The notes: generated by a model from the sequence alone, not told the origin. A DNA stretch of 64,000 nt from Hydractinia symbiolongicarpus (GCF_029227915.1 NC_079881.1:3908001-3972000); one strand, 5' to 3'; counted from the stretch's first letter, positions 1 to 32,300 are shown. Made by a program: numbers and translations.

Positions 1-49
1 GCACAAAACGCTGTGATGTCATTTCTATGCCAAAAGTTAATTCTATTAC

Positions 50-19876
<19,827 letters not shown>

Positions 19877-22297
19877 CAGAGAAGTTTCTTTTTAGAACCA
19901 AACAACAAAATAAAATAAGCTACCAGCATAAGTAACTATATTATAGGTTATATGTACATCTAAATATAAAAGCTTTCATTAAAATTGTTATGTTCTTTTT
20001 GTGAAGTTACTAACCTGTCACACTGAAGTCACTTCCACTAGGTTTTAGGAATTAATACAACGTAAATAAATATTTCGAAATAAAGTTCACTTTTAATGTG
20101 GAAGGTCATTGTTTCAATCACTGGATGAGTAAAGCGAGAGATTATAAAAGGTTGAATCTATCCTTTCTGCTTAGCGTTCAGCATGAGAGTAAGATTGATA
20201 TCTTAAAATAACATTTGTTTTAATTAACCGGTTTAAAATTGTATGTATATTTGTTTTAAATAGTTTCATTAAAAATTTAATTTGTTTTAAAAAACGTTTC
20301 TTACATCTATGTATGATCATTTCACACAGTATAATTCGTTTCAGCATTGGTTCAAAATCATTTAGGGAGTAAAATAATAACAAAAAAACTATGCATTAAG
20401 TAATTGAACGGACATGCACACATAATAAGGAAATGCTTATGGAAAAAATATGTCACAGCAACTGCGTTCAAAACTTTTAAGTAGCATAGTTTCGATTGCT
20501 CCATATTTTTTATAACAGAATACGGCAATTTACATGTTTGTAGAAGTATGGTGACTAAGGTTAGTAGGAGCGTTTCTTTTCATTCTAGAACGAAATAAAC
20601 ATGTTTGTGAGTGGCACTAATGCTTTTCCTAGAAATATCTTTGGTTTGCCTCCTTTCTCAGTCTTAAAATGAGTTGGTCAGATGAATAGGCAAATTTCGA
20701 GTCGTGGATTTGGGTTGTTAGGCAGTCGCAGAGGGGAGAGTTGTAGAATAGCTAAATTTCACAGTAGCAAAGTTGAAAGTTGTCCTTTTTTATATTATTA
20801 ATACGCATGCATAAAATTGCATACTACAACACTAGATCATTATTCACTTTTAATGAAAAACTTAACTTAAATCAAGGGTACAGAATTTCAGCAAAACTAG
20901 CAGAATATATAATTCCAATCTGTTTCAGGAATCCACTTATGACACAGCAGAAAAAAATCACCTTAGGGATGTTGGAAGCATTGTGATTGGTTTCTTCAAA
21001 CAGTGCTAGATGTTATTAAGGAGAATCTACGGCCCAGGTATTGACAAAACCGAGATTGAAAAGACCTTATCCTAAAGAATTTTTTTGCACGAGATTGCGT
21101 CAGAAAAGGCTAAGAAACTATAATAATAACAGGCTTAATGATGGCACTTTAAACTCTTGTTTTTCTTGAAAATAAAGTTTAAGAATATGTAGCGTTGGTA
21201 AAAATCTCGCAGATTGTACAATCTGCATGCTCTGATTTGTTGGGAACGTTAATAATTACTTAAAAAGACAATGATTGTTAAACTAAGAGGTAAAATTCTT
21301 CCTATTTGAACTTTGTTCTGCTCTGCCATATTATGCTATTTTGATTTATTTATCTGATTCGCTGTTTTAACTGTTTTTGACCGCCGCTGAGGGCTTACCA
21401 AATTCTTCTCTTCTTCAAATGTTGTTTATAAATATCAATATAAAAATCTGAGTCTATAAAAAGGAAATATAGGGCTTGCTGAACTATGGCACATTTGGCA
21501 AGTAATTTGAACCCAAAGCTAGCTAAACAAAAATGATACCACTTTCACTTTGTTGGGCTATGACCAACTGAAGAAGATAAACAGCAATCTTGCCAGCAGA
21601 TAAAAGTATAAAGCTAAAAGGTAGAAAGTAAAACTGACACTTTTTAAATGTGCTCTGTTAAAATATGCTCTCCATCTGTACACCTGGAAATAATAGCAAC
21701 TCGCTAACTCACTGACTACCAACTCTCCAACTTCCTGACTATAAAAGTTCTCATACTCATTGTCCAGACAGTCTGCCCCTGAAAAAAGTGGGGTTTTTAA
21801 AAGTAAAAACTGTTTTCCACATAGCTACGGTTGTATTTTTTTATAAAAAATGGTTCGGCAGGAAGTTTCAAGGAAAAATTATCATGTTCATATATATAAT
21901 ACATGGAGAAACCAAACCTTAGAAAAAGCTGTCCAAAGTTCGTATCAAGGTTTGGGATCCAGTTAGGTCTCAATTTGCAAGAACAAAAATGATTAATAAT
22001 TTTTTTTTGGATTTCCCAACTTCCCGACCAGAATATTTAAGGATTTATTCAAAATTTTAGCAGTTAGTCGTGAAACATGTTGCTTACACTGCCAGCTCTT
22101 TATAAATTGGAGGCAAATTTTTCATAAAAACTTTATTTTCTATCAACTTGAAACTGGACATAAATAGCTAGCTAGCTAGTAAGTTGTGTAGTTTTAGGTG
22201 AGCTTGTGATAATTAAGCTTTACTTTAATTCAGATATATACTTGTAGTTCTTGTTTAATTAAAACTTCTTTTGTGATGTTTTTCTTCAACCTGTGTA
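19877..22297. other. Region upstream of SMG1, no gene seen
   Basis: This 2.4-kb stretch lies upstream of the SMG1 start codon and should hold its 5' untranslated region and promoter. I see no convincing coding exon, tRNA or repeat array; open frames here are short and low in complexity. A TATA box or transcription start could not be assigned from sequence alone. Confidence 0.5.
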
Positions 22298-22943
22298 GGG
22301 CTGTAGTTTAGTGGTTATCACTCTCGTGCTTTGTGCAGGAGAACAGGGTTCGATTTTCCTTGGTGGCGATTCAATATGGGGAATTGAATATTACCATAGC
22401 TCCAGGGGTAACCCAGGGAGATTGGGGTGATGGTGCACTGTGTGGGCCGTTGAATGTTGCAGGGAGTTGTCTGGCAGAGTGCTGACCCTAATTGAGTGTG
22501 GGTAGCTCTGTTCTGTACGATGTCATTCACTGTACGAAGTTGGGCTTTTTTGCCGTAGCGCTGAGAGTGACCATCCTCGTACAAAACTGACCATCTTTAT
22601 ACAGCAGCGAATATCTTCAAAAAATAAAACTTTCATAATAAAATAATAACTTTTTTAAAATATCTTCTTTTATTTCATTTTCAAAAAGAATACATTCGTT
22701 TTACGATCTAGATGCCTATTTGAAAAAATACTAATGAGGCAAGCAGGTTAGACTCCTGTCTGGATCTCATCAACCTCGTCCTCAGGACCTATTAGGCTTT
22801 TTATATTTGGACGGCCTGCACAAGTTGGGATCTCATTACATTTTATGCAAATAGTTTGATGAATATGCTCTTTCAATAGATATATATTTTTTATACTTTG
22901 TTTTATATTAACAGAGAATAAACAATGATATTTTTGAAAAATG

Positions 22944-23162
22944 TTAAAAGTGCTCGTAAATATAAGTTTGATCTCTTTGATTTAAATAAGGTGTTATATC
23001 AGGTATTATATTGTTATTGATTTTTTTATTAACCTTTCCATGGTTTTTATGGTAGTGACCTTTGAATTTTATGCTATATTGAATTTTCGTGCAAAAAACC
23101 TGTAAATCACCCTTATCTCCAGTGCATTTGCGTGGCTCGTACAAAACTGTTTTTGTAAGCAT
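22944..23162 (-). CDS. Small unknown ORF inside Ginger-like element
   Basis: A 72-codon open frame starts MLTKTVLYEPRKCTG and contains FKGHYHKNHGK. It is read away from the decayed frame at 23353, a divergent pair inside one element. Two Cys and two His residues could suggest metal binding, but I do not recognise the family. It may be the remains of a longer accessory gene or chance. Confidence 0.3.
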   Translation of the reverse strand: MLTKTVLYEPRKCTGDKGDLQVFCTKIQYSIKFKGHYHKNHGKVNKKINNNIIPDITPYLNQRDQTYIYEHF

Positions 23163-23352
23163 GGTTTTGTTAATAATTGAGTGAGAACGGGGAAGAACGC
23201 AAAAACTTTCAATATATTATTTTTTCTAACCTTTTAAGTTATTTCGATAGGAAAAGGTAGGTAAATTTTCGAATCCTCTTCGAGTACTTTTTCGAACACA
23301 CATTTTTAAATTTACATTGAAACTTTGAACGCGTGTTTTTATGTTCAGCACA

Positions 23353-23547
23353 ATGGAGACTGAGAAGAGGTATATGGAAGAAAAATTTTAGGAATGGCTG
23401 GATGTTGAAAGGACTAAACGGAATTCCGTAATAATACCCGAACAGACTTATAAAACAATGATGGATTTTTTATGTGGAAGAACAGACAACGTTCCACATG
23501 CTATGAAACAAAAACTTCGAAGAAAAAAATTCCAAGCTGTACAAAGT
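23353..23547 (+). pseudogene. Decayed fragment, possibly the N-terminus of a Ginger-type integrase
   Basis: Reading from the ATG at 23353 gives METEKRYMEEKF, an in-frame TAG, then EWLDVERTKRNSVIIPEQTY and a basic stretch ending at a stop near 23547. The layout (VIIPEQTY..., then a basic RRKKF segment) is reminiscent of the N-terminal region of Ginger/KRBA2-type integrases, but no catalytic domain follows. The assignment rests on weak resemblance plus the TIR and target-duplication evidence. Confidence 0.35.
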
Positions 23548-24254
23548 TAGTATTGTTCAAAAAAATTCAACTTAAGTAGAAGAAGTGAAATAGGCCCAAC
23601 CTTGTACACAGTTATTTAAGTTGTACGAAGTTGGTATTGTTAAAAAAATTCAACCTAAGTAGAAGAAGTGAAGTAGGCCCAACGTCGTACAAAGTTATCT
23701 CAGTTGTATGAAGTTGGTTCGAATCAGAAAAATTCAAATAAATAAGAAGAAGTTAAGTAGGCCCAACCTCGTATATAGTATTTGAAGTCGTACGAAGTTG
23801 GTATGGATAAAAAGAATCAAGTTTTAAGTGGGAGCAATGACGTTGCCCAACCTCGTACACAGTTATTTAGGTTGTACGAAGTTGGTACAATCATTAGATA
23901 ATAATGGTCAAAAATTAATGTTCAGAGAATACTTAAGATATTATGTTTACTGAATGTATTTAGGAATGCTTAGATATTCATTTCTAAACCAAATTATTCG
24001 TTGCATAATTTTTGTAGAGCAATTGTAATGCCAATCTTCGTACAAAATTGCCCATCTTCGTACAAGCGCGAAAAATGACCAACCTCGTACAACGGGTCAA
24101 TTTCGTACGGAACAGCTCAAAGAGAGCACTAAATACTCCAGGACTCCCAATCAAAACCATGATCCCTCCTTGAAATAATAGATAGGGTATATCCCTTGAT
24201 ATTTGTGAGGCTAGCCATGTAAAATATGCACATATATTTAGCTATCTATCTACC

Positions 24255-24920
24255 GAAAGGTAGTGACATTCCAACCGGGATTATTGTCCATAGCTAAAGT
24301 TCAACTTTAACAGGAACTCTGTATAAATCGAAAGTTCTTCATTTCAAACAATTTCTTTAGTCCCTTGGATGTCAGAGTTACTGTGAATTAGCTACGAGTA
24401 TAACAAACAAGAACTGGTTTGAGTTTGAGCACACATGATGGACCGCAGGACAAAAAAAACAGCTTTTATCTGACATGCTAGTTATCAGGAAATTTGACAA
24501 ACAGGGATCACTACAAGTGCCAGTAAGCTTTAAAAAAAAGAAGTTAATTAGAAAATGCCATTTTCTTGATGCCAGACATTTAATAAAGCAATATATCAAG
24601 AAAAGAAAGTGAAATCGGCGTCGTTATAGTCAAACCGCCGCCGCCATTTTCAGCACGAACCGGAAAAAGCCGGATTGGTATTTCATGTCACTTGACGCCC
24701 AGATGTCCAAATTTTTGAAACACTTTTTACCCAACGGAATTCAACTCGGTTTGTACACATTGAAATTTACGTGTTTATGTTAGATCAGCATCATAATCTC
24801 TTTCATACCAGGTGCACATAACCTACAAGACGTCAGTAGGAAAGCGGTATCGTGGTCTTGATTTTACACCGAACTTGTTATAAAGAACAAAGGCCATTTT
24901 TCCCTCCGGTAGACCATAGT
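24255..24920. other. Spacer between SINE and DDE transposon, nothing recognised
   Basis: This stretch of about 660 bases contains a slightly GC-richer patch near 24610-24720 (CCGCCGCCATTTTC) but no coherent coding frame, tandem repeat or mobile-element end that I can identify. Confidence 0.4.
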
Positions 24921-25229
24921 ACGACTATGGTTACCTTAAGTGGATAAATTTTCGCGTGGATTAATTTTCGCGGTTTTCGCGAATTTTGGCCATTTTCGCG
25001 AAAATTAGTCCACGCGAAAATTTTGAAGGCCCTTGATTCGCGAAAATTAATCCACGCGAAATTATTTGAAATTTTACAATCGCGAAAATAAACGTTCGCG
25101 AAATCAAAGAAAAAAATCAAATTTTTGTACTTGATAATATTTTTACGTTTATCTTTCTCAGCAGAACATCGAAAATACTAACAAGTAGTCTACATCTTTC
25201 AAGTAGATTATAAATAAATCAAACTCAAT

Positions 25230-25841
25230 CTATAATAATTGTATTATTCTTGTTCTTATTTTGGCTGGACCTCCGTTCCTGTTAAAGAAGGACCGAATAT
25301 CCTTTGATTTCGGTACGTTTGTTTGGTCAGTCGCTTTTCTCTTCTTCTTCTTATTTCTCTGTTGATTGATATGTTGATTTGGATCGGCAATAACAACTGG
25401 TATTTGTTCAATAAATGATCCCATAATAATTTCTTCCTTCGGCTCACAATAAAGTTTGAGTACGAGTTCCTCATATCTTTTCAAAAGAAGATGTCCCAGG
25501 ACACTAGCTGGCATTGTTACTTTGATGATGCATGGAATTTCCAAACCCCCCTGGCATAACGGGGATCGTCGATAGTGTGTAGCTGCCAGTTCTGCTTCCA
25601 CATTGGCACCTCTGTCCAACAGAAACTTTGTTGGCCGAGATATCTCCCTCGGCAAATGGCCAACGGTTGTTTGGACACCACCATCAGCTTGTAATGTTTT
25701 GATTGCGAACATGTCAAAGACATTATTTTCTTCGAATAAACACGTTAACTTTTCTTCCTCAGATGGTCCCCAAACATCACGATACACGTGAAAACCACGA
25801 ATAGCAGCTGAAAAAACGAAACTCTTGTTTGCACGAGCCAT
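25230..25841 (-). CDS. HIRAN-domain protein carried by DNA transposon
   Basis: An intact 203-residue frame. The first 130 residues resemble a HIRAN domain, the OB-like DNA-end-binding module of HLTF/Rad5-type helicases: an FVFSAAIRGFHVYRD start, NVFDMFAIKTL in the middle (compare the family's NPYDPNAIKVL-like segment) and VGHLPREIS. After a basic stretch (NKKKKRKAT) comes KSKDIRSFF, a degenerate PCNA-interacting-peptide-like motif that lacks the usual Gln. It lies inside the TIR element and is transcribed away from the transposase gene from a shared 470-base spacer. It has no internal stop, in contrast with the broken transposase. A role in binding DNA ends or replication forks during transposition is inference. 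Confidence 0.7.
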   Translation of the reverse strand: MARANKSFVFSAAIRGFHVYRDVWGPSEEEKLTCLFEENNVFDMFAIKTLQADGGVQTTVGHLPREISRPTKFLLDRGANVEAELAATHYRRSPLCQGGLEIPCIIKVTMPASVLGHLLLKRYEELVLKLYCEPKEEIIMGSFIEQIPVVIADPNQHINQQRNKKKKRKATDQTNVPKSKDIRSFFNRNGGPAKIRTRIIQLL

Positions 25842-26311
25842 TTTGTCTTTGTTTTTGCAAGTGAAGTTTTTGCAAGTTATTATATTATTCTTGGATAAAA
25901 AGTAAACATTCGAAACTTGAAAGCGAACGTTCTATGGCTAGATGTGAACAGCGCCTAATAGAAAGAAACACTTGTCTATTTTTATAAAAGGAGCTTAAAG
26001 ATTCGAATTCGAAATAAGGTGTTCCGTTTCCAGATATGGATAGGACTTTAGGAAGAAGTACTTAAGTGTGTATGTACCCCTAAAATTCGAATTTGAAATA
26101 AAACGTTCTATTTGTAGATGTGAGGGGTGTGAGCAGCGCTCTAAAGAGAAAAAGACACAGGGTAGATAAAGCTTTACAAAGTAAAAACATTCAAATTTTC
26201 TACACATTAAACATTGATTGTGTTTCGCTGTGAAAAGTGGAAATAAGGTGTCTCGTTTTGGTTCCAGCTTGAATCATGTATATCCTTTAAAGCCTTGGTA
26301 AGATTAAAGAA
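25842..26311. promoter_or_regulatory. Shared spacer between divergent HIRAN and transposase genes
   Basis: This 470-base gap separates two start codons pointing outward, so promoters for both transposon genes should lie here. It holds two or three imperfect copies of a segment containing ATTCGAATTYGAAATAA followed by GTTCYRTTT and AGATRTG (near 26003, 26090 and 26230). These could be binding sites for the transposase or a host factor. No core promoter motif is convincing. Confidence 0.35.
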
Positions 26312-28041
26312 ATGAGAAACAGTGCTGTGGCTAAAGAAAAGCAAGCTAACTCGGATTTTACTGTTGGAAAATCAAATGAATCTTCAAAGAGGTTGCCATT
26401 AACAACCCAACAACAGCCATGTCACTCAGAGACAGGTCTTGGTGTTTTGGATTTCAATGCAGTTTCAACGACGGTAAGTGAAAACAACGTAAACACTAAA
26501 AGAGAACGATATTACAAGTACACAGACGAAGAGAGATTCAATATAGGAAAACATACAGCAGAATTCGGTGCAAAGAGCGCATTAAGAAAGTTCAAGGGAC
26601 GATTCCCAAATTTAAAAGAGAGTACCACACGTTCAATGAGGGAGAAGTATGAGAAAGAGATAAGATTGGCAAATCTTCAAGGACGTGATCCAGAGACACT
26701 TTTTTTATAAGAATAACTTCTTTCTATATTATTATCAGGGCAAGATTTCGGAGTTAAAACAAAATAAAATTGACTAATAAACCTGATATTTTGTTCTATC
26801 TATTACTTTTCTATTGAAGCAAAGTTTAACTATTTTACAGGCTGTTCGAGCACGTGGTGGTGTGGTTTCGTTTACTATTGCAGAATCAGTTGCGATCGCT
26901 TTGAGCAGAAAGCACCCGGAATATAACTTGGATCACATCAAAGTAAACGGCTTATCTTTTGCACAAAGCATCCTACGTAGAATGAAGTTCGTGAGGCGGT
27001 TTGGAACCACTGGCAAAGTACAAATCTCAGAAGATCTTCGTCAGGAGCTCTCAAAGAGTTTTTTGTATGGTATCGTAAGCAAAATCGAAAAGCATAAAAT
27101 ACCACACTCAATGGTGCTGAACCTAGATCAAACTCCTTCAAAGTATGTTCCAACCTTGAATAAGACCATGGCTAAACAGGGATCGAAAACCGTACCAATT
27201 AAAGGGTCAACAGATAAACGATCTATAACGGCAACATTTACAATCACACTGGAAGGACATTTCCTTCCTAATCAGCTGATTTACGCTGGCAAAACAAAGA
27301 AAAGCCTGCCTAGAGTTGATTTCCCAAAAAGCTTTAGTTTGAGTGCGAACCCCAAGCATTACAGCAATGAAACAGAATCAATTAAGATCTTGGACGATAT
27401 CATAATACCTTACGTCAAAAAAGAAAGGAAGATATTAGGTTTAAAGGAAGATCATTTCGCCCTCCTTATCATGGATGTATTCAAAGGCCAAATGACACCC
27501 AAAGTGTTGAATGTTTTAAAAAACAATCACATCTTACTTCAAAGTGTGCCTGCGAATTTCACTTACCTCTTTCAACCCCTTGACGTCCAAGGTGGTCCTA
27601 ACGGGTACGTCAAAAGAATGGTACACTGCCAAGATCATGCAAGCTTTAGATGCGGGTAAGCCTCTTGCCGAAATAGAGGTGGATTTGAAGTTGTCGATCG
27701 TAAAGCCCCTACATGCTAAATGGATTATAGAGGTCTACAATCAAATGACCTCGGAAGAAGGAAAAAAGGTCTGTTTGAAAGGGTGTCAGGTGTCAGGTAT
27801 TAAAGATGCAGTCGACCAAGGGTTATCTGAATTACCATCCCTGGATCCATTCGCAGATATAGATCCCATGCTCGAGACTGGAATTGACGAAAGTGAAGCT
27901 CAAATCCAGTCAAATTCTCTCTTGGAAGGCTCAAAGTACATAAGTGAATCTGGAAGAGATGGAGAGGAGGAAAGCGATTGTGAGTATGTTGATGGAGATG
28001 AAGTTGATGATGACGAAGGAGACGATCCTTTCGATGACTAG
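26312..28041 (+). pseudogene. DDE_1 (pogo/Tigger-like) transposase, broken reading frame
   Basis: The N-terminal piece (26312-26710) ends in a basic, helix-rich segment (AEFGAKSALRKFKGRFPN) that may be the DNA-binding part. The catalytic piece (frame from 26814 to about 27600) contains VRARGGVVSFTIAESVAIAL, GTTGKVQ, then NLDQTPSKYVP (Asp at 27126), LLIMDVFKGQM (Asp at 27474) and LFQPLDV (Asp at 27582), a plausible D-D-35-D triad. At about 27600 the frame shifts: the continuation (KEWYTAKIMQALDAG ... HAKWIIEVYNQMTS ... LPSLDPFADIDP, acidic tail) is in another frame to 28041. The link between the first two pieces (26708-26813) holds stops and is either an intron or decay. This copy is probably inactive as a transposase. 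Confidence 0.85.
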
Positions 28042-28458
28042 TCGGAGTCGGATGATGATGATGAAAATGAGGAATGAAGATCGTAAGATTTTTTTTCATT
28101 TACTGTATTTAGGTAGACTTTCTAGAAAACATGTTACAATCAAAAAATATTACGAGTTCAACTCTTCATTTCAATTTTAAACTCTAGTAACCTCCTAAAA
28201 GTACTTTCTTTGAAGTTTTTTGAAAGCTTTTGAGTGACTTTGTCTCCCTTTTTTCGATTAAAAAACACACATCTCTTTTCTAGTTACAATTTATATAGCC
28301 GCGAAATTAAAAAAAGAAGGCCTAATTCGCGAAATTTAATCCACGCGAAAATTTTAAAGACCCTTAATTCGCGAAATTTAATCCACGCTAAATCTTTAAA
28401 TTCTCGTCTCGCGAAAATTAGTACACGCGAAAATTTATCCACTTTAGACATAGCCGTG

Positions 28459-29381
28459 GAACCTCGCAACCCCCATCCTTCATGTGTTCGTAACACATAA
28501 CAAAGCGCAGAGCCGATTGGAAAATAGCCAGTACAGGGAAAAGATTGCTTTCTAGCCTGCAAGCGAAAATTGTTTAAATATATAAGTTGACAGCATGGAT
28601 TTCTTTTGAAAGTTCTTTTAGTTCCATACAAAAAATAATAAAATTTTATAATAAATTTAGAATTATATTCATCTTTCCTAGAAAATACAAGGTATTTGAG
28701 TAAAAATAAAATTACCTATTTTATCTTTACATAAAATTACCCTACATAGAAAATAATTAGCACAAACTGCATTAACACGTGTGGAAATTATCAATATGCT
28801 GGCTACAAGAAAAAGTTGCAGACAAAAAGGCTAAATTATCCCAATGACTTCCCGTTAAATTCATTATTTGGTCATTAAAATTCTGATCAAATATAGTGTA
28901 TGTTTATACCCCCGTCATAAAAGAATACTCAACTAGACTGGACAAGTACACCCCGTGTTTTGTCACTTATCACGCTGAATCAAGGCTACTTTATTAAAAA
29001 CTTTCGCGCGAAATGGTAAATAATCTTCATTGGATGAGTAAGTATCCTCTATCGCCAAAATTTGTATTTAATGATACTTTTGATTGGCCGAAATTTCCCC
29101 AAGGAATATTTCGCCCTGCGAAGATTTGGCTTTACAGAGCGGCATATCAATATGGATGTTTAACTCAAAAAAGTCGGTTGTTAAGGTAATTATAATTAAT
29201 TAAACAAAAACAAACAAAACAATAATTCGGATCATATGTACAAAATGAGAAAACAAATAAAATTGAAAATTCACTTGTTGCTTTCATAACGCAAAAAATA
29301 TAATTTTCGGCGAGTTAAACGTAAAATCATTTGTAAATTTTGTCTCTGCATCTGAATCTCTATAACCCAAGTAGAACGATG
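28459..29381. other. Spacer 3' of SNX8, nothing recognised
   Basis: About 900 AT-rich bases lie between the transposon and the SNX8 stop codon on the minus strand. They should include the SNX8 3' untranslated region. No coding exon or repeat was recognised, and no polyadenylation signal could be assigned with confidence. Confidence 0.4.
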
Positions 29382-32300
29382 CTAATCGAAGAAAGATGGT
29401 GCTGAAGCTTGCGTAGGCGATATCTGTGGTGTATTTGATGTAGGACTAGACGCCCCTCCTTTAACACTTTCTGCAAGTTGATCCACTGGCCCTTTCATGT
29501 CTTCCCATTGAGAACAAAGCTAAACAAAAAAAGCAGATTTATAAATAAAGACTGGATGGACCTATCAAAGATTCTGCAGAGAAAAGCGGGCATTGTTATC
29601 AATAATTAGAATAAATGCTTAAAGTAATAACCAATTAAATTGGAGTATTATTGTTCCGTTTTGCCAGACTTGAAGAAACTGGTCCTTTTACCTCGTTATG
29701 CTTGCGTATTTGTATTTTAACAAGATTGCGTAACATTTCCACCAGTACGTCCAGGTTAGCATGTATCAACTGCGTTTCCATTTGTAAACAATATAACGAG
29801 AAGTAATTTCGATTCTCCATCGTATGTATGGCTCCCTCCTGTTGAACAATTTTGTGTTCCAGCTGGTCCACACTGTCGTTTCCTTTCACTGTGGCAGACA
29901 TGTGTCTCTGCTTATACTGTTGCATCTTATGGAGTGCAATTTGATGGTCGCGAAGAACGCCCTTTTCATGGCGTTCAATCAAATCCTAAGAACATAACAG
30001 AAAAACACGTAGGAGGGCGCAAACACGTAGGACGGTGCTAAAATACGTAAAAAGGGCGCAAACATACGTCGGCTATTATAGATAACTTTCCAATGTTTAC
30101 AAAAGTTTACAAATTTTTGTAGGTAAGAAAGCCTGAAAATATGGGGTCCAGGTTAGCATGTATGGCTATTATTAAAATTCATACAGATTATTTTGGAATC
30201 ACGAGATTTGAAAGGCATTGGAATTTATTTTAACTATATTCTCTTTTTTAATTGTTTTAAACGTTCCATCAATTGAAAGTCTCGTTAACCGTTACTTCTA
30301 ATAGTTTTTATGAATTAATTCTTCTTTCTTCAATAAATATGGAGATTTTTGTTACAGTATTTACTATGTAAGCTAAAAATGATATTTCAAGTTTTAACAT
30401 TAAACGAGGAGTTATTCTTTTACGGAAAAATGTCCACAAAAACATGCTAGCTTCTTTATCAAAATTGCGCGAAACCTTTATATGACATCAATTGGCCGCG
30501 AATAATTTTTTTATTAAAATTTAATATCAATTTAAAATTGAATCAGTTTGACACTTAATGGTGCGCTAAAAGTATGCATTAATTTTAAGCAGGCATACAA
30601 CATCTTGATACTTGTGATCCATTTAAAAAAAATCGAGTACAAATTCAACTCCACTCCTCCACAACAATTACATTAAAGGGTGAAATACACAGATCATTTT
30701 CAATGCGTTATTTTAATGACATTGAAAATGATAGCCTGTTTTAGCCTTAAGACTCCGGGGCCTTTTTTTTACTGATTTGTAGTAGGTAAATACCAGTGAC
30801 ACCTAAAGATCATCAGTGAACGTGCTTATTTTTACGTTTTACATACCTTATAACCCGTGGTCAGGTCTAGAAATACTTCCAAATAGTCACTAACTTCTTC
30901 AGTCTCTTTGGAACTCTATGAAAAAAGGTAAAATAGTGTCATTAATGACAACGCCAAACAAGACTAAGAACATTTATATATTTATTGTAAATATCTACAG
31001 TCATAGAAACGAGAAGCAACACGGAGGATAGATACAGCAACAACAAGTAACAATAAAGGATAAAAAACCGGCAAACGACAATGTGAATATAGCAACGACA
31101 AACGACAATAAAGGATAAAAAACCGGCAAACGACAATGTGGATTAAACAACAACAAATAAAATGTGAATATAGCAACGGCAAACGACAATAAAGCATAAA
31201 AACCGGCAAACGACAATGTGGATGAAACAACGACAAACAACAATAAGGATATAGCAACGACAAACGACAATAAAGGATAAAAAAACCGACAAATGACAAT
31301 AAGAATATATTAACGGCAAGGATAATAACGACAGTAGAAAGGATAAGGAAGACAACAGAAAATCAACAGTAAGAATTAAAACACCTACATGCACTGCACA
31401 CTTCTCAGCAATGGAAGCAAATGGAACAACTAGTGATTTGAAACCTTTTTGAAGATGAAGCCATGTTTTTGTACCGCCTGTTGCCCAGCTAGTGACAGGA
31501 CTTGAATCTTCTGCCAAGACACTAAAAAGAGTATGCTCATTATTCAAAGCAGATACTATAGATATTCTCTGTAAAACCATTAATAAGAAATAAATTACAT
31601 CAAACCACTAATGTATGCCTTCAGGAAAGCAACCTCAAAAAAGGCAAAAAATGCTGTCCTTTCTAATTCTACAAATAAAAGTCAATGCAGGGTTAAAAAG
31701 CCTCTTCACATTTCTAAAGGCTTACCTTAAGTTCTTACTAAAGTTTAACATATCCACAGCATTTCCTGAAAAATCAAAGCATATATTTGCTGTAGAAGAA
31801 GTCTAAATAAATAACAAACAATTAATAACTATTTAATGATATATACCAGTTGAACGGCCTGCCAATCTTTCGATAACTTCTCGCATTTGCTCAACACATC
31901 TATGGATTGTATAAATTTGTTGTTTGCTATTCGATAAGTTACCCTGCGTGTCTTGCGGTACCATTTCCTGTTAAATAAAAAAGAGATTCAGTTTAAAAAC
32001 AGTTTTTTTTTTAGGTAAGCGTTTTTTCTACAGGTTTTTGCTACTTCTAACTTAAAATTTACTTAAAACTCTTGTAAAGAATATTTCGCTTATAAACTTT
32101 TGCTGCTGTGTCCTTCTAGGTCTAGATACAAGCTTAGCTTTGATATAAGGAGCACCGCATCTCAGCACTAACAATTTTGCTTTCTCTTGACTAAATTACC
32201 TTAACCTATTACAGTGACTTGAATATCTTTATCATAAGTATTTTAGGTTTAGCTTTTTACCTAAGTCCAAAAATGTTTTTGTAATCAAGAGTTCTGTAAC

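Larger units (their letters stand above)
22509..24114 (+). mobile_element. 1.6-kb TIR element with 4-bp target duplication (Ginger-like)
   Basis: The ends are TGTTCTGTACGA and TCGTACGGAACA, inverted repeats flanked by GCTC at 22505-22508 and 24115-24118. TG...CA ends, a TGTT start and a 4-bp target duplication are features of Ginger DNA transposons (family knowledge). The subterminal regions are full of GTACGA/TCGTAC motifs, with an imperfect tandem array at about 23540-23890 (GTACGAAGTTGGT and GCCCAACCTCGTAC). The only coding traces are a decayed plus-strand frame from 23353 and a 72-codon minus-strand frame at 22944-23162. It is therefore non-autonomous or degraded. Confidence 0.75.
22298..24254 (+). 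repeat. tRNA-derived SINE, copy 1, split by an insertion
   Basis: The head (22298-22508) has a tRNA-like A box (TAGTTTAGTGG) and B box (GGTTCGATT) and continues with the family body. The tail (24115-24254) resumes with AAATACTCCAGGACTCCC, GGGTATATCCCTTGATATTTG and a short ATCT run. Between them lies the 1.6-kb element described separately. Comparison with the intact copy at 37720-38049 shows that the two halves join precisely at GCTC. Confidence 0.85.
24921..28458 (+). mobile_element. 3.5-kb TIR DNA transposon with DDE_1 transposase and HIRAN gene
   Basis: The inverted ends share AAGTGGATAAATTTTCGCG (24938-24956, and reverse at 28427-28445), preceded by a looser CGRCTATG match. Both subterminal zones repeat a motif like GCGAAAATTAATCCACGCG three or four times. 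Inside lie a plus-strand pogo/Tigger-like transposase (26312-28041) and a divergent minus-strand HIRAN-domain gene (25230-25841). The outer limits are uncertain by about 15 bases and no target duplication could be fixed. Fragments of the same end sequence occur at about 42265-42300 and 43030-43150. Confidence 0.8.

Noticed and set aside
27800-28180. ORFs on the other strand and frame at the transposase 3' end
   Set aside because: Their compositional bias (His/Pro or Met/Lys runs) mirrors the acidic tail of the transposase. They are shadows.
30942-31299. Membrane-like minus-strand ORFs
   Set aside because: They are generated by the intronic ACGACAATAAAGG repeat in SNX8 and do not connect to exons.
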